Of a stretch of 64,000 nt of DNA, positions 56,382-64,000 are shown piece by piece; position 1 is the first letter of the stretch, and each line of letters opens with the position of its first letter. The position numbers and the translations under genes were made by a program. The notes beneath the pieces are model-generated. The model was not told the origin of the DNA. It did no database searches and worked only from the letters and a program-made list of their open reading frames with translations. Source of the DNA: Kosakonia oryziphila (GTDB lineage Bacteria > Pseudomonadota > Gammaproteobacteria > Enterobacterales > Enterobacteriaceae); NCBI RefSeq assembly GCF_900094795.1, contig NZ_FMBC01000003.1:87596-151595 (forward strand), written 5' to 3'.

Positions 56382-58608
56382 GCTCTGCTGGCGGCGGCAT
56401 ACTGGCCGGTGATGTCGGTTGCGGTGAGCTTTGTGGTGCAGGCAGGATTTGATATGTCTGCACCGGTGGGTGAACGCCCGCGCGATCGAAATGTTTTTTC
56501 ACCATGGTGTCGAGGGCGAACCTGACCGTCCACTGCTTCAGCGGCAGTGTGGTAAAGGTGACACGCAGCGTAAAGGCGGTATTGGTTAGCCCGACCAGCC
56601 CGGCGAATGACGGCTCGCCAATCACCAGCCCGCGAATATCTTCCTGTTCCATCAGTTCAGCCACCGCATCTTTCAGCGCCTGATTCGCTTTATCGGTCTC
56701 TTCATGGCGATCAACATCATAGTTCGCCACCACCGAACCAATACCGCGGACAAAGTTGGCAAAGGTGGTAATCGATGACCAGGGAATAATATGGTACGCC
56801 CCCGTATCCTGGCGTACGCCAACGGAACGAATCGACATTCGCTCGACGGTGCCGGTTAGCGGCCCGATAGTCACCAGATCGCCGGTGTTCATCCCATTTT
56901 CGAACTGAATAAAAATCCCGGTGATAATATCTTTTACCAGCGTTTGTGAACCGAACGAGATAGCCAGCCCTAACGCCCCGGCACCGGCGAGCAGCGGTGC
57001 GATATTGACGCCAATTTCTGAGAGTACAATCATCACCGTGATGGTGCTGATCACCACCGCCAGCGCATTGCGGAATAGCGTCAGCAGCGTGCGCGTACGC
57101 GCGCTTGGCAGCGGACGGCCGTGAATATCGGACGCCAGACGGTTCTCTATCACGCTCGCCAGCAGCGTCCAGCCCACCGCCGAGAAGACGAGGATCAGCA
57201 CAATGCGGATCAGTATATCGACGGTTTTCTCCCCCGCTCCATAATTGAGCCAGTGCCAGAAATCAAAAAGCCGCCAGGCATTAAGCAGCAGCATGATGGT
57301 GGCACACACCACCAGAATGCGCGCCGTTTTCAGCGCCGCCGACAGCCAGCCGTTCAGCCGCTTTTGCAGCTCTGGGTAGTTGCGCTGCACCTGCGGAGAG
57401 AGGGTGATGGTTTTATTCAACCAGCGCGACAGCATCCCGGAAAGGAACGCCGCAATACTCAGAATGGCAAGGCTGTTAACCGATGCGCTCATCATAAATT
57501 TCAGGCTGTTGCCCGGGTCAAACAGCGAGAAAAAGAACAGCACGACAAAGTAAGCGCTGGCGAGCCAGTGCCAGACCAAAGCAAAGGCGCGGATGAACAA
57601 GCTAAAGAAGGCGAGTGAATGATCGGCAAGCACTATCAGGTTGTGCTGGATCCCGCGTTTGTTGTGGAAGATAAGATAGAACGCCCAGACGGTAATACAC
57701 AGCATAATCACCACGTTGGCGAGTGCGCCAACCTGCACATTTACCTGATTGGAGATAATCGGCACCGCCACCAGCAAGCCATAACCAATCAGGCTGCTCA
57801 ATGCACTCAGGCGCAGATGCCAGTAGCGAGCGGTGCTGTCGGCAATACGAAACGGACGCAGTTCCGGAATGCGCGGGCAGAAAATCAGCCGCAGAATGGT
57901 TTTGAAAAACTCAATCAGCGCAAACGCATTGAGGAACAGGCTTTGCTGGAAAGCAATAGTGCTGTTGCCCGCGTTGAGTCTGGTGCTGAGCAACTGGCCG
58001 ATAAACAGCGTCAGTACCAGTAACAGCAGGTCGATAATAAAGGCACCCATTATCATGGCGGGCAACTGCAACCAGTTCCGGCGTTCGCGGTTTTTGCGTC
58101 TTCCCCAGTTACCCATCCGACGGTAGAGCGGCATAACGCACTGACGTACCAGTATCCAGAAAGCAAAAACCAGTACTGCGAGTAATAAAAAGTGGCTGGC
58201 GGCATTAGTGAAGGTTTGCGGGTTGAAGGCCTTATGCGGCGAGCCGGTAATATTGCGGTAGAGTTGGGCAAAGCGGGAGGCTAGCGCGTCGCCGTAGTAG
58301 CCGCTGACTTCGGTGACATTCTCCAGTACCGTTTTCTGCTCTTTGACTTCTGGCGGCGTGATCACCGGAACCGGCTCCTGCGGCGGTGTGGAGGCGACTT
58401 TCCGCAACTGATCAATCAGCTCTTTGCGTGAATCATCGTTTTCCAGCACGTCTGCCAGTGCCGCATAGGCTGCTTTTTTTTGTTCGACACTGGGTTCACT
58501 GCTTTGTGTCGATGACGCGCTATTGGCTGCGGGTGATGTGATGCCGGGTATCGTCGCGGCCTGAAGTGGCGCGCACAGCAGACTGATGAATAGCAATATC
58601 CACGGCAT
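56371..58608 (-). CDS. ybiO: YbiO, moderate-conductance mechanosensitive channel (MscS family)
   Basis: Large MscS-type channel for osmotic downshock. The 745 residues begin with a signal peptide (cleavage after LQA near residue 17), a periplasmic domain (about 18-140), then many helices. The pore helix region is [22 protein letters not shown] (split about 535-556), followed by the cytosolic MscS beta domain ([19 protein letters not shown]) and a Pro-rich tail ([16 protein letters not shown]). E. coli YbiO has 741. Slight convergent overlap with rlmF. Confidence 0.94.
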   Translation of the reverse strand: MPWILLFISLLCAPLQAATIPGITSPAANSASSTQSSEPSVEQKKAAYAALADVLENDDSRKELIDQLRKVASTPPQEPVPVITPPEVKEQKTVLENVTEVSGYYGDALASRFAQLYRNITGSPHKAFNPQTFTNAASHFLLLAVLVFAFWILVRQCVMPLYRRMGNWGRRKNRERRNWLQLPAMIMGAFIIDLLLLVLTLFIGQLLSTRLNAGNSTIAFQQSLFLNAFALIEFFKTILRLIFCPRIPELRPFRIADSTARYWHLRLSALSSLIGYGLLVAVPIISNQVNVQVGALANVVIMLCITVWAFYLIFHNKRGIQHNLIVLADHSLAFFSLFIRAFALVWHWLASAYFVVLFFFSLFDPGNSLKFMMSASVNSLAILSIAAFLSGMLSRWLNKTITLSPQVQRNYPELQKRLNGWLSAALKTARILVVCATIMLLLNAWRLFDFWHWLNYGAGEKTVDILIRIVLILVFSAVGWTLLASVIENRLASDIHGRPLPSARTRTLLTLFRNALAVVISTITVMIVLSEIGVNIAPLLAGAGALGLAISFGSQTLVKDIITGIFIQFENGMNTGDLVTIGPLTGTVERMSIRSVGVRQDTGAYHIIPWSSITTFANFVRGIGSVVANYDVDRHEETDKANQALKDAVAELMEQEDIRGLVIGEPSFAGLVGLTNTAFTLRVTFTTLPLKQWTVRFALDTMVKKHFDRAGVHPPVQTYQILPAPQSSPQPTSPASMPPPAEPTL

Positions 58609-58725
58609 ATGCTCCTCCGGTGAGAAAGTCCTGCAAAATGATAAGTATAGATGCCGGGCGGAGCAGGGCAGGAAATGAGAACAATCCGGGGGAAACGCTC
58701 CTCCAGGCGGAGGAGCGGAAGCGGC

Positions 58726-59448
58726 TCAGGATACGTGTTGCAAAAATTCCTGTAAGCGCGGGCTGGGCGGATTTTCGATTAACTGTTGCGGATTACCGTC
58801 TTCGGCAATACGGCCTTTGTCGATGAAAATCAGGCGCGACGCTACTTTTTCGGCAAAGCCGATTTCGTGGGTAACGATCACCATGGTCATCCCTTCCTCA
58901 GCCAGATCCTGCATCACTTTCAGCACCTCGTGGCGCAGCTCCGGATCCAGCGCGGAAGTTGGCTCATCAAACAGCATCATTTTCGGTTTCACCGCCAGCG
59001 CGCGGGCAATAGCAACGCGTTGCTGCTGACCGCCGGAAAGCTCTGACGGATAGTGGTGCGCACGTTCAGCCAGCCCGACCTTCGCCAGCAGTTCCCTTGC
59101 CAGCTTTTCAGCATCGGCTTTATTCGTTCCGCGCACGCGCAGTGGGCCAAACATGACGTTTTCCAGCGCCGTCAGATGCGGGAACAGATAGAACTGCTGG
59201 AAAACCATGCCGGCTTCCTGGCGGATCAGGCGCTCATCTACTTTCGGATCGTTGACTTTCAGGCCATCAACAATCAGCTCGCCGCTGGTGATCTCTTCTA
59301 GTTTGTTAATGCAGCGCAGTAGCGTCGACTTACCAGAGCCGGACGGCCCTATAATAACCACCACTTCACCTTCAGTGATATTCAGATCAATGTTATGCAG
59401 CACCTGGGTTTGACCAAAGTGCTTGGAGACGTTTTTAAATTTAATCAC
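58726..59448 (-). CDS. glnQ: Glutamine ABC transporter ATP-binding protein
   Basis: ATPase of the high-affinity glutamine importer GlnHPQ. The 240 residues match E. coli: Walker [10 protein letters not shown] (about 34-42), Q-loop FQQFYLFPH (about 83-91), signature LSGGQQQR (about 136-143), Walker [13 protein letters not shown] (about 154-165) and THEIGFA (H-loop). It overlaps the glnP stop by four bases and is the last gene of the operon. Confidence 0.97.
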   Translation of the reverse strand: MIKFKNVSKHFGQTQVLHNIDLNITEGEVVVIIGPSGSGKSTLLRCINKLEEITSGELIVDGLKVNDPKVDERLIRQEAGMVFQQFYLFPHLTALENVMFGPLRVRGTNKADAEKLARELLAKVGLAERAHHYPSELSGGQQQRVAIARALAVKPKMMLFDEPTSALDPELRHEVLKVMQDLAEEGMTMVIVTHEIGFAEKVASRLIFIDKGRIAEDGNPQQLIENPPSPRLQEFLQHVS

Positions 59449-60104
59449 AGGATTTTCATCCTTCTTTCAAGACGACGCAGAATGAAGCTCAGCACCAGGG
59501 TGATGATCAGATAGACAACCGCAACGGCGCTCCAGATCTCCAGCGCACGGAAGTTTCCGGCAATGATTTCCTGGCCCTGGCGGGTCAGTTCGGCGACGCC
59601 GATAACAATAAACAGCGAAGTATCTTTGATGCTGATGATCCACTGGTTGCCCAGCGGCGGCAGCATACGGCGCAGTGCTAACGGCAGGATCACATGGCGA
59701 ATGGTTTCGCCACGTGACAGACCCAGCGCCAGACCCGCTTCACGGAAACCTTTATGAATAGAAAGCACCGCACCACGGGTGATTTCCGCAATATAGGCGC
59801 CGGAGTTAATCATAATGGTGACGACGGCAGCCGAGAAGGGATCGATGCGCAGATCGTTAAACGCCATCGGCAGGGCAAAGTAGATAAACATGACCTGTAC
59901 AACGATAGGCGTACCGCGAATAACTTCGATAAATACCAGTGCGATGTGGTTGGAAATCCAGCCGCCGAAAGTACGTGCAAAACCCGCTGCCAGACCAATG
60001 ATCAACCCGCCAATGAGGCCGAGGACCGAGATCAACAGCGTCATCTTCGCACCTTCAATCAGAAGCGGAATGGCAGGCCAAATGGCGCTCCAGTCAAACT
60101 GCAT
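59445..60104 (-). CDS. glnP: Glutamine ABC transporter permease
   Basis: Inner-membrane channel subunit; HisM/GltJ-type amino-acid permease. The 219 residues have five hydrophobic helices and the EAA docking loop [24 protein letters not shown] (split about 134-157). [17 protein letters not shown] (about 58-74) is the typical family segment. It is followed by glnQ with a four-base overlap and separated from glnH by 84 bases with an intercistronic hairpin. Confidence 0.97.
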   Translation of the reverse strand: MQFDWSAIWPAIPLLIEGAKMTLLISVLGLIGGLIIGLAAGFARTFGGWISNHIALVFIEVIRGTPIVVQVMFIYFALPMAFNDLRIDPFSAAVVTIMINSGAYIAEITRGAVLSIHKGFREAGLALGLSRGETIRHVILPLALRRMLPPLGNQWIISIKDTSLFIVIGVAELTRQGQEIIAGNFRALEIWSAVAVVYLIITLVLSFILRRLERRMKIL

Positions 60105-60142
60105 GATGTGTTCCTGTATACCGTGGTTATAACAAATGTATC

Positions 60143-60161
60143 AGGGGCGAAGAGCGCCCCT
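60143..60161 (-). other. Intercistronic hairpin between glnH and glnP
   Basis: AGGGGCG pairs with CGCCCCT around a five-base loop. There is no T-tract, so it is more likely a 3'-end stabiliser or attenuator that keeps glnH mRNA above glnPQ than a full terminator. Confidence 0.6.
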
Positions 60162-60188
60162 GAGGAGTAATGCTTTATTTTTTAATAA

Positions 60189-61004
<816 letters not shown>

Positions 61005-61076
61005 GTTTACAACCTATTGTTTTGTAAAGGCGATGCTTTAACTGGTTGCACAATAAGTGTAGCAGCGAAACCGTTT

Positions 61077-61106
61077 CGCACTATTTTGGTGCGCAACTTT
61101 GGTGCA
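61077..61106. promoter_or_regulatory. Pair of NtrC binding sites upstream of glnH
   Basis: CGCACTATTTTGGTGCG (61077-61093) differs from the NtrC consensus only at its outer bases. TGCGCAACTTTGGTGCA (61090-61106) is a second site sharing four bases with it, 13 bp on centre. They lie about 80-110 bp upstream of the sigma-54 promoter, an enhancer position, so glnHPQ should rise under nitrogen limitation. Confidence 0.78.
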
Positions 61107-61260
61107 AAAAAATGACGCGGCGGATTTTGCTCTTTTTTAACGCAGATTGTGGGCGTAAAACAATCGGTTATTAACAATTTTGTGACGTCGTAATAACGTA
61201 GAGAAAACTTTAGGCAGGGAATAGTGAGGGAAAGAGAAAAACAGCGCACTATTAAAGTGC

Positions 61261-61287
61261 AAACCCCTTCGTGGGAGACGAAGGGGT
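61261..61287 (-). terminator. Terminator of dps
   Basis: CCCCTTCG pairs with CGAAGGGG (8 bp), then a short T-run on the minus strand, beginning about 20 bases past the dps stop. Confidence 0.75.
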
Positions 61288-61307
61288 CATTGGCAGAGCT
61301 TATGGGG

Positions 61308-61847
<540 letters not shown>

Positions 61848-61857
61848 TTACCGGACT

Positions 61858-61865
61858 AAGTATAG
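61858..61865 (-). promoter_or_regulatory. Extended -10 of the dps promoter
   Basis: CTATACTT on the minus strand, the sigma-S-preferred -10 known for E. coli dps, about 50 bases upstream of the start. The rest of the 61866-62108 gap is AT-rich with no other gene. Confidence 0.6.
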
Positions 61866-62108
61866 CACCAGATTTCTTTTATCTGTTTTGGCTGTGCCTA
61901 TCGGTTCAATAGCGAAACCATAATATATGCTAATTTTTAACGTTGTAATAACTAACACGATGAATTATAAGAAAAAATTTATTCATTTCTGGCGTGGAAA
62001 GGAATGGTAATCCTATTTAAGCGGAAATGTACGTAAACGTAAGAAATAATGTCTCTGGGGTTGGAGAATATTCAGTATAAGATGAATCTCATACTGAATA
62101 ATAAATAG

Positions 62109-62996
62109 TTAACCAATCTCCACTTTGTGGATTTTACTTTCCCGCCGTAGCGTCAGCGTGGAACCCATTGAAGCGATGACGATGGCCATTAGCGCCAGCA
62201 CCTGCTGCAAAGCGAGTGTTTCACCCAGGAAAACCATGCCTGAGATGGCTGCCATCGCTGGTTCCATACTCATCAGCGTACCGAAGGTGCGAGTGGGAAG
62301 CCTGGTTAATGCAATCATTTCCAGTGAGTAGGGCAGAGCGGTGGACAGCACGGCAACGGCGATACCAAGCGGCAAAATCGACCAGTGCCAAAGCAGTTCG
62401 CCAGACTGGATAGCACCGAGAGGGACAAACACTACCGCCGCGATTAACGAGCCAAGTGCGACCGTTGCCGGACCGTGTTCCTCACCCGCGCGCTGGCCGC
62501 AGAGGATGTAAATCGCCCAGCAGGCACCGGCGCCGAGGGCAAAGGCTGCGCCACTCAGATTCACATGTGAGACGTTTTCTCCCAGCGGCAGCAAATACCA
62601 CAATCCGAGTACGGCAAAGATGACCCAGATAAAATCGACCGGGCGGCGAGAGGAGAACAGAGCAACAGCCAGCGGGCCGGTAAATTCCAGTGCCACGGCG
62701 ATGCCAAGCGGTACGCTCTGAATGGAGAGGTAGAACATATAGTTCATCCCGCCGAGCGACAGTCCATAAAACAGTAGCGGCAAACGTTGCTCGCGGGTGA
62801 AACGTAACCGCCAGGGTTTGAAGACGACGGCCAGGATAATCGTGCCGAGCGCCAGGCGCAGTGCGGTGACGCCAGGCGCGCCAACCAGTGGAAACAAAGA
62901 TTTCGCCAGCGATGCACCGCCCTGAATAGAGATCATAGAGATAAGTAGCACCAACACCGGCAGCCATACCGGCAACTTACGAGACAACCCTGGCAT
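62109..62996 (-). CDS. rhtA: Threonine/homoserine exporter RhtA
   Basis: EamA/DMT-family efflux protein exporting threonine, homoserine and related amino acids. The 295 residues form ten hydrophobic helices in two EamA repeats: GGASLAKSLFPLVGAPGVTALRLALGT (split about 26-52), and ALPYSLEMIALTRLPTRTFGTLMSMEPAMAA (split about 224-254). Start MPGLSRKLPVW is set by homology. Same neighbours (dps, ompX) as in E. coli. Confidence 0.95.
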   Translation of the reverse strand: MPGLSRKLPVWLPVLVLLISMISIQGGASLAKSLFPLVGAPGVTALRLALGTIILAVVFKPWRLRFTREQRLPLLFYGLSLGGMNYMFYLSIQSVPLGIAVALEFTGPLAVALFSSRRPVDFIWVIFAVLGLWYLLPLGENVSHVNLSGAAFALGAGACWAIYILCGQRAGEEHGPATVALGSLIAAVVFVPLGAIQSGELLWHWSILPLGIAVAVLSTALPYSLEMIALTRLPTRTFGTLMSMEPAMAAISGMVFLGETLALQQVLALMAIVIASMGSTLTLRRESKIHKVEIG

Positions 62997-63359
62997 CCTT
63001 TCTCCCGTCAATTTATGTCAAGTGAAGTAAAACCGTCAGTCTACTTGAAAATACATTCGACTGGTTGAGCGTTCATTGAAAAAAAGTGCGCGAATATCCG
63101 TAAGATAAGGCTTATCTGATGGTTAATTAACCTGTTAATTTAAGAATTGTCTGGATGAATGTGCCACTTGTTGAGCAGCATAATGGCGCGTTATGCGGGA
63201 AAATACGCGTTTTTTGAAAGAGTTGTTCAGTAGCGGAAACTTTCTGTTACATGAAATGGTACGTTAGACCCTAATTCCTGCAAAGAGTTTCCTGACCATT
63301 TTTGATATATTTAAAAGCGTAGGACGTAGGATTTACTTGAAGCACATTTGAGGTGGATT

Positions 63360-63872
63360 ATGAAAAAAATTGCATGTCTTTCAGCACTGGCCGCTCTTCT
63401 GGCGGTATCTGCAGGTTCCGCAGTAGCAGCAACTTCAACCGTTACTGGCGGCTACGCTCAGAGCGATATGTCGGGCGTTGCTAACAAAACTAACGGCTTC
63501 AACCTGAAATACCGCTACGAGCAGAACGACAACCCGCTGGGTGTTATCGGTTCCTTTACTTACACTGAAAAAGATCGTTCCGAAAGCGGCGTTTACAACA
63601 AAGCGCAGTACTACGGCATCACCGCAGGTCCGGCTTACCGTCTGAACGACTGGGCGAGCATCTATGGCGTAGTCGGTGTTGGTTACGGTAAATTCCAGCA
63701 AACTGTTGATACTGCTAAAGTTTCTGACACCAGCGACTACGGCTTCTCTTACGGTGCTGGTCTGCAGTTCAACCCGATGGAAAACGTCGCTCTGGACTTC
63801 TCCTACGAGCAGAGCCGTATTCGTAGCGTTGACGTTGGCACCTGGATTGCCGGTGTTGGTTACCGTTTCTAA
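63360..63872 (+). CDS. ompX: Outer-membrane protein OmpX
   Basis: Eight-stranded beta-barrel of the Ail/Lom family; small, abundant, envelope-stress responsive. The 170 residues have a signal peptide (MKKIACLSALAALLAVSAG, cleavage after AVA near 23), alternating aromatic strands (GGYAQSD, NGFNLKYRYE, GVIGSFTYTEKD, YYGITAGPAYR, IYGVVGVGYGKFQ) and the terminal Phe of GVGYRF needed for BAM. E. coli OmpX has 171; loop sequences differ most. ATG 63360 follows GAGGTGG. The 62997-63359 leader holds a TATATT -10-like element (63306) and the conserved AGCACATTTGAGGTGG, a target region for Hfq sRNAs in E. coli. Confidence 0.96.
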   Translation: MKKIACLSALAALLAVSAGSAVAATSTVTGGYAQSDMSGVANKTNGFNLKYRYEQNDNPLGVIGSFTYTEKDRSESGVYNKAQYYGITAGPAYRLNDWASIYGVVGVGYGKFQQTVDTAKVSDTSDYGFSYGAGLQFNPMENVALDFSYEQSRIRSVDVGTWIAGVGYRF

Positions 63873-63956
63873 TCGCTTCGGTGATATAAAAAATCCGCCC
63901 ACGGTGGGTAATGCCGATCAGTTAAGGATCAGTTGACCGATCCAGTGGCTGTGTAA

Positions 63957-63992
63957 GAATCCGGAAACGCTCACTCGTTTCCGGATTTTTTT
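63957..63992 (+). terminator. Terminator downstream of ompX
   Basis: AATCCGGAAAC pairs with GTTTCCGGATT around an 8-base loop and runs into seven T's. It lies 85 bases past the ompX stop. Confidence 0.88.
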
Positions 63993-64000
63993 ATGTACAT

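Overview
The window is ordinary chromosomal DNA of a gamma-proteobacterium of the family Enterobacteriaceae. Nearly every gene has a recognisable E. coli K-12 counterpart in the same order (the tol-pal/lysT end, then nadA-aroG-gal-mod-bio-uvrB-moa-ybh-dinG-gln-dps-ompX). It is not E. coli or Salmonella: ybhD/H/I/J, ybiX and fiu are absent, an eptA-pmrA-pmrB operon sits beside uvrB, and several proteins carry many substitutions. An Enterobacter/Kosakonia-like genus fits, but I cannot fix it from sequence alone. Family statements below come from remembered E. coli proteins; no search was run.

Layout. 1-1.5 kb: the 3' end of cpoB, then a tRNA array (Lys-Val-Lys-Lys) whose spacers are structured repeats ending in copies of the tRNA-Lys 3' end. 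1.6-7.2 kb: NAD synthesis and uptake (nadA, pnuC) with a NadR box, zinc export (zitB), ybgS, aroG with a TyrR box, and gpmA with a Fur-like box. 7.3-11.7 kb: the galETKM operon with two gal operators 113 bp apart. 11.9-17.3 kb: the molybdate locus (modF, modE, acrZ, modABC) with a ModE box. 17.3-20.6 kb: ybhA, pgl, ybhC. A recognisable phage lambda attB-like site follows at 20.63 kb. 21-26.6 kb: ybhB and the divergent biotin operon (bioA / bioBFCD) around a BirA operator.

26.5-34 kb is the most unusual part. It holds an orphan UrtE-like ABC ATPase, a cluster of DnaA boxes at the DARS1 position, a LexA-controlled uvrB promoter with an enlarged ERIC element in its leader, and the lipid-A modification operon eptA-pmrA-pmrB facing uvrB. 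Between uvrB and pmrB is a 30-codon membrane microprotein with its own PmrA-like box; it looks like a PmrR homologue at a new location.

34-38 kb: ybhK and moaABCDE, preceded by a second ModE box and a molybdenum-cofactor riboswitch, so molybdate uptake and cofactor synthesis share a regulator in this window. 38-48 kb: a 269-bp inverted-repeat element, ybhL, the clsB-ybhP-ybhN lipid operon, ybhQ and the CecR-controlled ybhGFSR efflux operon. 48-54.5 kb: rhlE, dinG (SOS), ybiB, ybiJ, ybiI. 54.5-64 kb: a second small inverted-repeat element, a flavin reductase-like gene, rlmF, ybiO, the nitrogen-regulated glnHPQ operon, dps, rhtA and ompX.

The novelty lies less in single enzymes than in accessory insertions between conserved genes: modular hairpin repeats with compensatory stem changes, the ERIC in the uvrB leader, and the relocated Pmr cluster with its microprotein.
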